A stretch of 64,000 nt of DNA from an uncultured Campylobacter sp. (GCF_938017775.1 NZ_CALIIU010000033.1:1-64000); one strand, 5' to 3'; shown: positions 45,959-55,367, counted from the first letter of the stretch. Made by a program: numbers and translations. Notes: generated from the sequence alone by a model not told the origin.

Positions 45959-46063
45959 CCTCGCTCCTTAAATTTAATGCGCCATTTTACCCAAAATCAA
46001 AGAATTCATTACGATTTTTGGCTATAATCGGCACAAATTTCATATTATTTGAGGTCTAAGATT

Positions 46064-47362
46064 ATGCTAAAAAGCGTTCTTCCGCTTAGTTTTATCATCG
46101 CTACGAGGTTTTTTGGATTATTTATTTTACTGCCCGTGCTTAGCCTGTACGCATTGAGCTTGCACGGCGCAAACGAAAGCTTAGTGGGGCTACTTTTTGG
46201 AATTTATGCGATTATGCAAGTGATTTTGCAAACGCCATTTGGGGTACTAAGCGATAAGATCGGACGTAAAAAAACCCTTGCGATAGGGCTGGCGCTTTTT
46301 ATCGTGGGCGCTTGCGTTTGCGCGGCGAGCGAGAGCATTTATACGATGATTTTTGGGCGTTTTTTGCAAGGCTGCGGTGCTGTAGGAGCCGTAGCTACCG
46401 CACTAATTAGCGATTTTACGCGAGAGGAAGAGCGTGGCAAGGCAATGGCGGTAATGGGCGCGATGATAGGCGTGAGCTTTGGTGTCGCAATGATTTTAAG
46501 TCCGCTTTTAAGCGCCAAATTTGGGCTTGCCAGCCTATTTCATCTAAGTTCGGCGCTTACGCTTTTATGTTTGATGCTGCTTTTTTTCGTAGTACCCACC
46601 GAACCGCATATCCGCTCCCTGCGCCAAAAGGTCCCGCTCGGCTCACTTTTGAGTGACAAAAATTTAATGCTTATGAATTTAACGAATTTTTTTCAAAAAG
46701 CTTTCATGACGGCAGCGTTTTTTCTAATTCCAATTTTGCTCGTGCAAAAATTCGGACTTTCCAAAAGTGATTTGACTAAAATTTATGCTCTAGGTGCTGT
46801 TTTTGGATTTACCGCAATGGGTGCGAGCGGCGCTTTAGGCGAAAAGCGCGCGCTAGCTAAGCAAATTTTACTCATCGGCATCTGCTTTTTCATCGCTTCG
46901 TATTTGATTTTTGCGTTTGCTAGCGGGGCGAGCGCTTTCGTGGTGGGTGTGATGCTCTTTTTCGTGGGATTTAACGCGCATGAGCCCATTATGCAAAGCC
47001 TTGCGTCCAAATTTGCCAAAGTCGCTCAAAAAGGCGCCGCACTTGGGATTTTTAATTCGTTCGGATTTTTTGGCAGTTTTTTAGGCGGGCTATGCGGCGG
47101 CGCACTTTTTGGCAAAATCGGCATCGAAGCGCTAGGCATTGGCGTCGCGGTTTTGGGTGTGATCTGGCTTGTGCTACTTTCTAGGCTGAGCGATCCGAAA
47201 CTTTTTAAGAATTTATACTTTCCTAAAGGCGGCGATTTTTCCGCACTACAGGGCGTCAAGGGTATTATTGAAATTTACGAGACCGATGGCGAACTCGTTG
47301 TGAAATTTAACTCGAAACTGATAAATGAAGATCAAATTTATAAAATCGTAGGAGGCAAATGA
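46064..47362 (+). CDS. Major facilitator superfamily transporter with a cytoplasmic C-terminal domain
   Basis: I chose ATG 46064 because GAGG lies nine bases before it; an upstream in-frame TTG is less likely. The 432-residue protein has 12 membrane helices with the motif-A loop GVLSDKIGRKKTL after helix 2. It also has a C-terminal extension of about 45 residues (GGDFSALQGVKGIIEIYE onward) that looks like a small ferredoxin-like or ACT-type domain. The substrate is unknown; a multidrug-type exporter is most likely. Its stop overlaps the moeA start (ATGA), so the two are coupled. Confidence 0.9.
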   Translation: MLKSVLPLSFIIATRFFGLFILLPVLSLYALSLHGANESLVGLLFGIYAIMQVILQTPFGVLSDKIGRKKTLAIGLALFIVGACVCAASESIYTMIFGRFLQGCGAVGAVATALISDFTREEERGKAMAVMGAMIGVSFGVAMILSPLLSAKFGLASLFHLSSALTLLCLMLLFFVVPTEPHIRSLRQKVPLGSLLSDKNLMLMNLTNFFQKAFMTAAFFLIPILLVQKFGLSKSDLTKIYALGAVFGFTAMGASGALGEKRALAKQILLIGICFFIASYLIFAFASGASAFVVGVMLFFVGFNAHEPIMQSLASKFAKVAQKGAALGIFNSFGFFGSFLGGLCGGALFGKIGIEALGIGVAVLGVIWLVLLSRLSDPKLFKNLYFPKGGDFSALQGVKGIIEIYETDGELVVKFNSKLINEDQIYKIVGGK

Positions 47363-48570
47363 TGGAATTTGAAAAATTTGAAAGCGCGATGGAGCGCTTC
47401 GCAAACACGGTGCAAAAGTCCTCGCGCATCGAAAAAGTCGCGATCACGCAGGCACTGGGGCGTATTTTGGCAAGCGACATCGCGGCGCCCTTTAGCACTC
47501 CGCGCCGCCCGACCGCCGCGATGGACGGCTACGCGCTAAATGGCGCGGATCTAAGCGAGGGGGCTAAATTTAAGATCGTCGGCACGACGCCTGCAGGCAA
47601 GATGCCTGGCGCCGTGGCAAAGGCGGGTGAGTGCGTCAAAACCTTCACGGGCGGGCTCATGTGCGAGGGCAGCGACACGCTTCTGCCGATTGAAAACATG
47701 CAGGTACAAGGCAGCGAGATTATCGTCACAAAGCCTGTCACGGCGGGCTTTGCCGTGCGCGCGGCGGGCGAGAGCTACCGCGAGGGCGAGCTTTTGCTTA
47801 GAAGCGGCACGAAGCTCGGCTTTTCGCAGATCGCGCTGCTAGCCGAGCTAGGGCTATTTCACATAAGCGTATTCATCCGCCCAAAAGTAGCGATCCTAGC
47901 CACCGGCAGCGAGATCAAGGATCTGGGCGAAAAACTCGAAAACGACGCTCAAATTTACAGCTCCAACCACATCGCGCTTGCAAATTTAGTAACGCAGCTA
48001 GGCTGCGAAGCGATGATAATGCCTCTAGTACGCGATGACGAAAAAGAGCTGGAAGGCGCGATATTATCGGCTTTACAGAGCGCCGACATACTTCTAACCA
48101 GCGGCGGAGTGAGCGTCGGGGACTACGACTTCGTGCAAAGCACGCTGCAATCAAAATTTGAGCTAATCGTAAAAGGTGCGGCGATCAAACCGGGCCGCCA
48201 CGTGCGCGTAGCCAAAACGGGCGAAAAATATATCTTCGCATTCCCGGGCTTCCCGCTCTCGGCGCTCATTACGTGCATTTTGTTTCTGCGCGTATTTTTA
48301 CAAAGATCTTTTGGCGTGCACGAAAACACCGAATTTAGCGCAATCTTAGATCACGACTATGTAAAAAAGACGCCGTGGCTTGAGTTTATGCCCGCCGTCT
48401 TGCAAAACAGAGACGGGCGGCTTTTTGTTAGCCTGCAAAGCAAAAAGCAAGGCTCCAGCGCGATTTTGAACAATTTAGACGACGATAGCGTCCTGCTCGT
48501 CGCGCCGCTCGAAGTAAAAGAGCTCAAAAAAGGCGAGCTCGTGCGCGTAATCTCGGTACCTAAAATTTAG
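47359..48570 (+). CDS. moeA: Molybdopterin molybdenumtransferase
   Basis: The 403-residue protein carries TAAMDGYAL near residue 52, SGGVSVGDYD near residue 248 and PGFPLSALI near residue 295, the typical MoeA signatures. It inserts molybdate into adenylylated molybdopterin. The product cofactor is needed by the TorA-type reductase in this window. ATG 47359 or 47362 are both possible. The 5' end overlaps the transporter stop, suggesting a shared transcript; whether that transporter has a role with molybdenum is unknown. Confidence 0.94.
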   Translation: MMEFEKFESAMERFANTVQKSSRIEKVAITQALGRILASDIAAPFSTPRRPTAAMDGYALNGADLSEGAKFKIVGTTPAGKMPGAVAKAGECVKTFTGGLMCEGSDTLLPIENMQVQGSEIIVTKPVTAGFAVRAAGESYREGELLLRSGTKLGFSQIALLAELGLFHISVFIRPKVAILATGSEIKDLGEKLENDAQIYSSNHIALANLVTQLGCEAMIMPLVRDDEKELEGAILSALQSADILLTSGGVSVGDYDFVQSTLQSKFELIVKGAAIKPGRHVRVAKTGEKYIFAFPGFPLSALITCILFLRVFLQRSFGVHENTEFSAILDHDYVKKTPWLEFMPAVLQNRDGRLFVSLQSKKQGSSAILNNLDDDSVLLVAPLEVKELKKGELVRVISVPKI

Positions 48571-48847
48571 CGTGCAGCGGTTCGAGGCTGTTGCGGCGGA
48601 CGAAATTTAGCTTCCTGCGGAGTTAAAATTTTGTCATTGCGAGGCGCTAAATTTAGCCGCAGAAGCTCTGCTTTGTGGTCTTTGAAAGTTGAAATTTAGA
48701 CCCAAATCGCGCGTCGCGGCAGGCTCATTAGAATTTTTACCGTGCGCCGCTATACAGCGAGTGCGCCAAAATCTTTGCCGCCGCGCAACTTCAGCTCCAA
48801 GCTGTTTTGCGGGTGAAATTTTAAAACTTACAAAAGATAAAACGAAA

Positions 48848-48913
48848 ATGAAAGATAAATTTTATGGCACTCCGACAAGCGTTTTTGGCGAATATAAAGC
48901 AGGCGCAAAATGA
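48848..48913 (+). CDS. Tiny possible leader ORF, 21 aa
   Basis: ATG 48848 starts a 21-residue frame (MKDKFYGTPTSVFGEYKAGAK) whose stop overlaps the next gene's ATG in an ATGA junction. That tight coupling and the protein-like composition suggest it is translated, either as a leader or as a gene remnant. The ribosome site is weak, so confidence is low. Confidence 0.35.
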   Translation: MKDKFYGTPTSVFGEYKAGAK

Positions 48914-49422
48914 GCCAAACTCACCCTTTTAAGCCGATTTTCGATGAGAATTCTAAAATTTTAATCCTCGGCTCCTTCCCCTCCGTCGTTTCTCGTAAAT
49001 TTGGCTTTTACTACGCAAATCCGCAAAATCGCTTCTGGCGCGTGCTGGCGCAAATTTTAAACGCGCCGTCGCCTGCGAACACGGAGGAAAAGATAAAATT
49101 CCTGCTCGCCCGCGGCATCGCCATCTACGACGCGGCGATCTGCTGCGAGATAAAGGGCTCGAGCGACGCCAAAATGACCGCCGTCGAGCCCGCAAATTTA
49201 GAACTGATCTTTAGCGGAGCGCGCATCGTGCAGGTGTTCGCAAACGGCGGCAAGGCGCATGAAATCTGCGAAAAATACCTAAAAACTCAAATTTTAAACG
49301 CAACGGGCAAAGAGCCCGTCAAGCTACCCTCGACTAGCCCAGCGAATGCAAATTTTAGTTTTGAAAGGCTCGTGCGCGAATGGACGATCGTCGCGGATGT
49401 GTTAAAGCGCGCCGAAATTTAG
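48910..49422 (+). CDS. DNA-deoxyinosine glycosylase (uracil-DNA glycosylase superfamily)
   Basis: The 170-residue protein has the family-6-like motif LILGSFPSVVSR and YYANPQNRFW near residues 20-45, where Asn of the second motif is the catalytic-site residue. The C-terminal LPSTSPANA motif lies near residue 138. It removes hypoxanthine (deaminated adenine) from DNA. The GSFPS plus YYANPQNRFW combination separates it from the ordinary UDG families. It acts in the same general protective pathway as RdgB encoded 3 kb away. Confidence 0.88.
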   Translation: MSQTHPFKPIFDENSKILILGSFPSVVSRKFGFYYANPQNRFWRVLAQILNAPSPANTEEKIKFLLARGIAIYDAAICCEIKGSSDAKMTAVEPANLELIFSGARIVQVFANGGKAHEICEKYLKTQILNATGKEPVKLPSTSPANANFSFERLVREWTIVADVLKRAEI

Positions 49423-49584
49423 CGCTCGGCTCCACTAAACAGCGCGAGAGAAGCTTACGCGTACGGCTTGCGCTCCGCCCGCATCATAAACCAAATCCAC
49501 AGTCCAAACTCCGTGAGGATTTATCTAAAATTTAGCTTCAAATTTTAAAATTCTCTAAATTTAACCAAGCCAAAGGAAGCAAAT

Positions 49585-50796
49585 ATGAAAACCCGCAAAG
49601 CCGCGCAAAATTCGCCCAATTTGGGCTTAAATTTAATGCGAAGTTTTAGCTTTCCAAGCGCATTAAAGTTCCTACTTCTGCTTCCGTTTTTGGCGCTGGG
49701 CGCGCAAGCTCTGGAGCCAAAAATCGTAATGAAGCCTGAGCCGAGCTTAAAAAACGGCCTGTATTTCGTAGCGGACAAGCCCTACAGCGGGACGCTCAAG
49801 GTGCTGCACTACAGCGCCGAGGATCTCTACGACGTAAATTTTATGGGCGTCGTCTACCCCAGAGCAAAGCCGCTGCCGCCGACGCTAATCCGCGAGATCG
49901 ACGTAAAGGACGGCACTGCGGTGCGCGAGCGCGATTACTTTGACGGCAGAGATAAGCCCTCAAACGAATATCCGCTAAAAAACGGCCTGTACGACGGCGT
50001 CGCGAAGAGCTACTACGCAGATAGCGGCGAGCTGAGATCGCAGAGCGAATACAAAGCCGGCAAGCGCGAGGGTTTTTACAAGCTGTATTATCAAGGAAGC
50101 GGCAAGCTAAAGCAGCGGGGCGCGTATAAAGCGGATAGGCGCGAGGGCGTTTTCACCGACTACTACGAAAGCGGCGAAGTAAGCGCGCGCCATCCGTATA
50201 AGGGTGGGCTGCGAAACGGCAAGGACGTGGATTATTACAAAAGCGGCAAAGTGCGCGGGGAGCGAAGCTATAAAGGGGGTAAGAGACAGGGCGTAGAGAG
50301 ATGGTATCACGATAACGGCGCACTAAGAGAGATGGGCGCATACAAGGATGACCGCAAACAGGGCGTTTGGAAGTTGTTTTACGAGGACGGTAAGACGCGC
50401 GTAGTCGAAAATTTCAAAGACGGCGAGCGCGACGGCGCCGTACGCGAATACTACGCAAGCGGCGCGCTGCAGGGCGAATACGAGTTTGAGCGCGGTAGGC
50501 AAACGGGCACAAGTAAGCAATACTACGCAAGCGGCGCACTTGCGGCGAAGGTAATGTTCAGAGACGGGCGCAAACACGGGCTATACGAAACATATCACGA
50601 AAACGGCGCGCTCAAGGCTAGAGTGACGTTCAAGGGTGGCCTGGAGACGGGCACGGCGAAGCACTACTACGCAGACGGAAAGCTCGAAGCCGAGGGCGAG
50701 TTTGAGCGCGGCAGGCTCGTGCGCGCCAAAAAATACGACGAAGCAGGCAAGCTAATCAGCGACAAATCCGATAAAAACGGGCTCGCAAGAGAGTAA
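49585..50796 (+). CDS. MORN-type repeat protein, exported
   Basis: The 403-residue product has a 20-residue polar leader and then a signal peptide core (LKFLLLLPFLALGAQA). About ten MORN_2-like repeats of 22-24 residues follow, with the pattern YYxSGxLxxxxxYKxGxRxGxxxxYY. These proteins are often annotated as YwqK-family antitoxins, but their role is unknown. AAAGGAAG precedes ATG 49585. The internal Met before the signal core (about residue 18) is an alternative start. The leader DNA contains AATTTGGGCTTAAATTTAATG, again of the dispersed repeat type. Confidence 0.85.
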   Translation: MKTRKAAQNSPNLGLNLMRSFSFPSALKFLLLLPFLALGAQALEPKIVMKPEPSLKNGLYFVADKPYSGTLKVLHYSAEDLYDVNFMGVVYPRAKPLPPTLIREIDVKDGTAVRERDYFDGRDKPSNEYPLKNGLYDGVAKSYYADSGELRSQSEYKAGKREGFYKLYYQGSGKLKQRGAYKADRREGVFTDYYESGEVSARHPYKGGLRNGKDVDYYKSGKVRGERSYKGGKRQGVERWYHDNGALREMGAYKDDRKQGVWKLFYEDGKTRVVENFKDGERDGAVREYYASGALQGEYEFERGRQTGTSKQYYASGALAAKVMFRDGRKHGLYETYHENGALKARVTFKGGLETGTAKHYYADGKLEAEGEFERGRLVRAKKYDEAGKLISDKSDKNGLARE

Positions 50797-51721
50797 GGCG
50801 GGCTAAATTTTAAAATTTTGCAGGTTTGGAATTTTGGGTAGGCTTAAATTTTAAGCAGCCTCGGCTTTATGTTTTGCGTTTCAGACAGATGCGGCTTTGA
50901 ATTTTGATTGAGCGCGACTTTGGACAAGTGCGCTTTATATAGTTCAGCACTTTAAATATACGCAGATTTGCTTTTTTTCGAGCAAGTGCAGTTTTAAATT
51001 TTTGAGCATGACTTTGAATTTTGAGCGAGCTTTGTACTTTGGGTAAGTGTAACTTTATACAGCGCGTGAATGTGACTTGATACTTTAACCAACGAGGCTT
51101 TGTATGGCATAAGCTCGCCGCACGATTTAACTTTATACGTATTAAAATTCTACGCGCTGTTTCAGCACAAACGGCAACACAGAAATCATCCGACACGACA
51201 CAGCTTGGCTTTTCGACATAGCGAGTTATTTTCTAGGCGTAGCGCAAATTTTTAAAATTTAAAGCGGAATTTCAAGCCAGAATAGCGCTAAAATTTTAAA
51301 CGTAAAAGGGCTAAATTCGATGGTCAAATCTCGCTAAATTTATCCCACGGTTCGCAAGCTGTGCTATTTTGGCGTTAAATTTCAATGTGCGTGCGACACA
51401 GTATTTGCAGGGCGGAATGCGGACGCCGAGAGGCGATAGACGCTTATAAATTTAGCGCGTAGTAAGCGGAAGCGAGATGGACTCCAGATAAAAAATCTTA
51501 AATTTTAATCCGCGGACGCCAAATGGGTTCAAAATTAAATTTACGTAAATTTAGAGCGCGGTAGACCGTGAGTGCTCGCAGAGCACCGCAGGCTGTATGG
51601 CGCAGTATCCGTGCGGCAAAATACGGGCATTGAAAGACGTAGCCGTTTGAAATTTAGAGCGCGGGGGTCATAGAGAGCCGAAAATCCGCAGCGCTCGAAG
51701 CTGCGTAACGAAAGCTCAAAT
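50797..51721. repeat. Long intergenic region with degenerate repeats
   Basis: No supported gene in 925 bases. From 50860 to 51090 the motif (GC)GACTTTG(A/G)A(A/C)... recurs about every 30-35 bases, for example TGCGGCTTTGAATTTTGA, GCGCGACTTTGGACAAGT and CATGACTTTGAATTTTGAGC. AAATTT cores fill the rest. A proline-poor open frame on the minus strand at 50867-51196 is made of this repeat and is not thought to be a gene. Confidence 0.5.
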
Positions 51722-52453
51722 CTATCCGCAGCAGCCACAATCGCAGCGCGAAGATGCGGCTGAATGAAGCTCGCCGATGTAGAGCTTCACGGAGCCAAGC
51801 CCTTGCTTTTTCGCCCACGAATAGGCGTCGCTTGCAAAGCCGAAGTCGGCAAAACGCAAGAAACTCTCCACGTAGGATTTGCGCGCATTTTGATAGTCTA
51901 TGCAATAGGCGTGCTCCCAAAGATCGCAGGCTAAAAGTGGAATTTTGCCGCGTGCGATCGGCGTGTCTGCGTTTTGCGTCGTGATGATTTCTAAATTTGC
52001 GCCGCTCTCGTCGCATACGAGCCAGCACCAGCCGCTGCCAAAAAGCCCCATCGCGCGCTTTAAAAACTCGCTTTTAAAATTTTCCATCCCGCCGAAAGCC
52101 TGAGCTAAAGCGTCCGCTAGCTCGCCGCTAGGCTCGCTTGGCTGCGCGATACAATCAAAATAAAAATCGTGGTTGTAAATTTCAGAGGCGCTATTAAAAA
52201 TACGGCTAAAATTTAGGCAAATTTGATAAAGCCTTGAAATTTGCGAAAACTCGCACTCCTCGCCGTGCGCCTGCTTAAACGACTGCGTGATGATCGTAAA
52301 AAGATCCGCGTTTTGTATCGGCGTATCCGCAATATCCCGATTTAGGGCGGAGACGTAGTCCTCGTAAAGTCCGCCGTGATGAAATTTTAAGCTCTGCAGG
52401 CTCGCGATTTTATTCGCGCGCGGATCAAAAGGCAGCGCCCTGGATCTAAACAC
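51722..52453 (-). CDS. Atypical Fe/Mn-family superoxide dismutase with a Cys-rich tail
   Basis: The 243-residue protein has the SodFM fold and all four metal ligands: His25 (FHHGG), His95 (YNHDFYF), Asp177 and His181 (DLWEHAY). It also has the gateway Tyr33. Unlike ordinary bacterial SODs, the second-shell His pair of the HxGKHHxxY motif is Leu29-Tyr30, and the residue equivalent to E. coli FeSOD Gln69 is Glu91. It ends in a Cys cluster (CDCGCCG: Cys237, 239, 241, 242) absent from usual SODs. It starts with GTG overlapping the stop of the acidic protein gene by one base. Enzymatic activity is likely but not certain. Confidence 0.8.
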   Translation of the reverse strand: MFRSRALPFDPRANKIASLQSLKFHHGGLYEDYVSALNRDIADTPIQNADLFTIITQSFKQAHGEECEFSQISRLYQICLNFSRIFNSASEIYNHDFYFDCIAQPSEPSGELADALAQAFGGMENFKSEFLKRAMGLFGSGWCWLVCDESGANLEIITTQNADTPIARGKIPLLACDLWEHAYCIDYQNARKSYVESFLRFADFGFASDAYSWAKKQGLGSVKLYIGELHSAASSRCDCGCCG

Positions 52454-52626
52454 TAATAATCCTCGCTGTCCAAATCGCTATAATCGTTGAAACCGTCGTC
52501 GTCTTCGTAGCTGTAATCGTCCTCGTCGTAGTTGTAGTTGTAACTCTCGTCACCTCCGATTAGATCATCGTCCTCGTATTCGTCCTCATCGAACTCTTCG
52601 TCTTCGAAGTCATCGAAATCAGCCAT
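52453..52626 (-). CDS. Highly acidic 57-aa protein with no basic residues
   Basis: ATG 52626 follows GGAGAG and overlaps the end of the mscS-like gene by eight bases; the stop overlaps the SOD start. The product starts MADFDDFEDEEFDEDEY. It has 30 Asp/Glu and eight Tyr in 57 residues and no Lys, Arg, His or Cys. Only a short GG turn (LIGGDE) breaks the pattern. It has no signal peptide or membrane part. Such a sequence is probably disordered and could bind divalent metal, or cover a basic surface of a partner. Tight overlap with both neighbours shows it is a real coupled gene. Confidence 0.78.
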   Translation of the reverse strand: MADFDDFEDEEFDEDEYEDDDLIGGDESYNYNYDEDDYSYEDDDGFNDYSDLDSEDY

Positions 52627-54733
52627 TTTGCTCTCCTTTGTCGTTGGAATTTACTTTTGATTTTACGCATTCGCTTGCTATTTCCGGGATGTTTTCGATA
52701 TAAACGCTCTGCGATGGGAAGGCAAACGATAGTCCGTTTTGCTCCACGATCTCCATTATTTTAAATAAAACATCCTCTTTGGTTTGGATGAAATTTGCCC
52801 ATATTACGGTTTTTGTGAAGCAGTAAACTAAAATATTAATAGACGAATCGCCAAAGCTATCTAACGCCACGAACATAGTACTTTTATAGCCCGCTAAATC
52901 GTCGATAGAGACCATGTTTTGCCTATAGCGCATACGAAAATCTTTGGAATTTAGCGCTGTATCGGCAGATTGAGCGATGCCCGGGTGAGATTTTAGCATC
53001 TCTTTGATGTCGTTTACGCACTTTCGAAGTTGAGCTGTGCTCGCGCCGTATTCGACGCCTACGGTAAGCTTTAAATTCCGTCCTACCTTCCTGCGGCTCC
53101 AGTTTTTGATATTTTGCGCCATTATGTTGGAATTCGGCACAAAAACAAGAGCGTTGTCAAAGGTTCTGATCGTCGTCTTTCTGAAGCCTGTTTCTACGAC
53201 GTTTCCTTCTATGTCTCCTAATACGACCCAATCACCTTGCGAGAACGAGTTATCAAATAATAGCATCACGGATGAGAAGAAATTCGCGATGATGTCCTTG
53301 GTCGCAAACGCGATCGCAAGTCCGCCGATTCCAAGCGATGCCATAAGCGCCGAGATGTCAAAGCCCAGACGCTTTAGCACCAAAAGTGCGGCGATGATGA
53401 TTACGATGACATATAGAATTTTAACGACTAGATTTATGATATCTTTTCTGACGCCTTTTTTCGTGATGTTTCCAAGCACGATAATACCGTAACCGTCGAT
53501 GATCTCGATGATGAGCCATGCCCAAAGCACCACGTAAACGATCGAGAATAAATTTGCAAATTTTATCGGCACGGGCGCCGGATAATAAAAGATACTAAGA
53601 CAGATATCAACCGAATAAGCGATCAGCAAAATACCCATCGGACGCTTGATGATACCTACTACTTGCGTTTTTAGAGTTTCGCTATCCAGCGAAAAGCTTT
53701 TATTAAAGAATTTAAATACGAAATAGATGATGTTGGCAAGCAGTCTGCGAAGCGAGTAGAAAAATAGCGTAATTAGCGTGATCAAAATGAGCTTGCCGAA
53801 ATTTACGTGGCTGAGCTTAAACGGAATTTTATCGTTGATATAATCGATCACCGATTTAAAATTTAAGCTCGTAAAAACCACGCTACTTGCGAGCAGATCG
53901 CTATTTCGAGACAGATACGTAAGCACCTCGTCGTAGGTCTGCTTGTCGTTTTTCAAATCGTTGATTTTAGACTCTAAGGCGTCTATCTGCTCTTGACTGC
54001 TTAGATTGTTTTTCAAATCATTAAGTTTGCTAAAATCCCTAGTTTGGATATTTAGTAGCGTACTACTCAGCTCGCTTTCAAGCGCGCTTCTGCTTGCGCC
54101 GTTTACAAACATATCCTCAATTTTCATAAGCGAGGTATAAAAGATCTCTGCCATCTCCATTTTTTCCAAATCCGCGCTTGCATTTACGTATTCGGGAGAG
54201 CTCTGCTTTTTGGCGTATTTTTTTAGCGTAGTTTGGATGTTCTTTTTATTTTGCGCATACGACATTATGCTTTCGATATCCATATCCTGCTGTGTAATCG
54301 CGAAAGGTAGGCGATCAAAGAGCTTAGCTTTATTGCGATCGATGGCGTCCAGCTCGTTTTTGCTCGCGTTGGCATCGCCGCCGTTAAGCAGGGAGCTACG
54401 CTGCAAATTTAGCTTTTTAATCTCTTTGATTACAGAGATAAGCGTCTCTCCATTAGGAGTTTTTTTCTGCGAAGTCTCCGTTTTGGCGACCTTTTCTGCG
54501 ATCATATTTATTACTTCAGTTTTATTTCCATCCTCCGCACCGAGGGATTTGGATAGAATTTTAGCGACTTCCTTTTTGATCTCGGTTTTGTTGTTTTCTA
54601 AAGTAAGATTTGCCTCGGGCGCGGAAGAATTTGTCTCTACAAAGCTTCCCTCACCGGTCGTGTTGAGGTCTGCAAACGCTAAAGCGGCGCTAAAAATACT
54701 AATCGTTAAAAAGCTGATTATAGATTTTTTCAT
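52619..54733 (-). CDS. MscS-family mechanosensitive channel with a periplasmic coiled-coil domain
   Basis: The 704-residue protein starts with a signal peptide. It continues with a long Lys/Glu/Asn-rich coiled-coil periplasmic domain (about residues 40-290). Several membrane helices follow from about 310, then the pore helix with the Gly/Ala pattern LMASLGIGGLAIAFATKD near residue 470, and the beta and alpha/beta cytoplasmic domains. The layout resembles larger KefA/YbdG-like channels. It opens under membrane tension. The 5' end overlaps the carbonic anhydrase gene by 35 bases, matching the Cj0237/Cj0238 pair of C. jejuni. Confidence 0.92.
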   Translation of the reverse strand: MKKSIISFLTISIFSAALAFADLNTTGEGSFVETNSSAPEANLTLENNKTEIKKEVAKILSKSLGAEDGNKTEVINMIAEKVAKTETSQKKTPNGETLISVIKEIKKLNLQRSSLLNGGDANASKNELDAIDRNKAKLFDRLPFAITQQDMDIESIMSYAQNKKNIQTTLKKYAKKQSSPEYVNASADLEKMEMAEIFYTSLMKIEDMFVNGASRSALESELSSTLLNIQTRDFSKLNDLKNNLSSQEQIDALESKINDLKNDKQTYDEVLTYLSRNSDLLASSVVFTSLNFKSVIDYINDKIPFKLSHVNFGKLILITLITLFFYSLRRLLANIIYFVFKFFNKSFSLDSETLKTQVVGIIKRPMGILLIAYSVDICLSIFYYPAPVPIKFANLFSIVYVVLWAWLIIEIIDGYGIIVLGNITKKGVRKDIINLVVKILYVIVIIIAALLVLKRLGFDISALMASLGIGGLAIAFATKDIIANFFSSVMLLFDNSFSQGDWVVLGDIEGNVVETGFRKTTIRTFDNALVFVPNSNIMAQNIKNWSRRKVGRNLKLTVGVEYGASTAQLRKCVNDIKEMLKSHPGIAQSADTALNSKDFRMRYRQNMVSIDDLAGYKSTMFVALDSFGDSSINILVYCFTKTVIWANFIQTKEDVLFKIMEIVEQNGLSFAFPSQSVYIENIPEIASECVKSKVNSNDKGEQNG

Positions 54734-55367
54734 AATCCATTCCCTTATTTAATAGCGTAAAATGCGCGCCTTCGTCATCGTAGTTGAATAGCTCGCCCGT
54801 TTCGATGACGTAGTGCCAGCCGTAAATTTTAATCTCGCCGTTTTTGTAGGCATCTTTGATGCCAGGAAAGCTAAGTAAATTTTGCATGGAATTTATAATA
54901 TTTAGCCGCTCGGTGATCCACTCGCGCTTATCGGCGCCGAGGTCTTTTAGCTTTTCGACCTCGTCTTTTACAGGCTGCATTAAATTTAGCCAGCGCCTTA
55001 CGTTTGGAATTTTTTCGAGTTTTTTAGCGTCGTAAAACAGCGCCGCGCAGCCACCGCAGTTGCTGTGCCCGCAAACGATGATATTTTTGATTTTTAGCGA
55101 ATACAGCGCGTATTCAATCGCTGAGGTAGTCGCTAAAAATTCCTCGCTAATGCGGTATGGAGGAACGACGTTTGCGATATTTCGTACGACGAAAAGCTCT
55201 CCTGGAAGCGTCGAAGTAATTAGGCTCGGCACCACGCGCGAGTCAGAGCAGCCGATAAAAAGCGTGTGGGGCTTTTGATGATTTGCCAGACTTCCGAAAA
55301 GCTCGGCATGCTCGGCAAAATTTTCTTCCATAAATTTAATAGCTCCATTTATTAACTGGCTGGGCAT
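54699..55367 (-). CDS. can: Beta-class carbonic anhydrase
   Basis: The 222-residue protein shows the zinc ligands Cys40, His101 and Cys104 and the catalytic dyad Asp42-Arg44 in GCSDSRV. It interconverts CO2 and bicarbonate, needed for growth at low CO2 in campylobacters. The start at 55367 follows AAGGAG. It is first in a four-gene overlapping operon with the mechanosensitive channel, the acidic protein and the SOD. Confidence 0.95.
   Translation of the reverse strand: MPSQLINGAIKFMEENFAEHAELFGSLANHQKPHTLFIGCSDSRVVPSLITSTLPGELFVVRNIANVVPPYRISEEFLATTSAIEYALYSLKIKNIIVCGHSNCGGCAALFYDAKKLEKIPNVRRWLNLMQPVKDEVEKLKDLGADKREWITERLNIINSMQNLLSFPGIKDAYKNGEIKIYGWHYVIETGELFNYDDEGAHFTLLNKGMDYEKIYNQLFND

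Noticed and set aside
50867..51196. 109-residue minus-strand frame
   Set aside because: Built from the roughly 33-base degenerate repeat; no ribosome site and no known fold.
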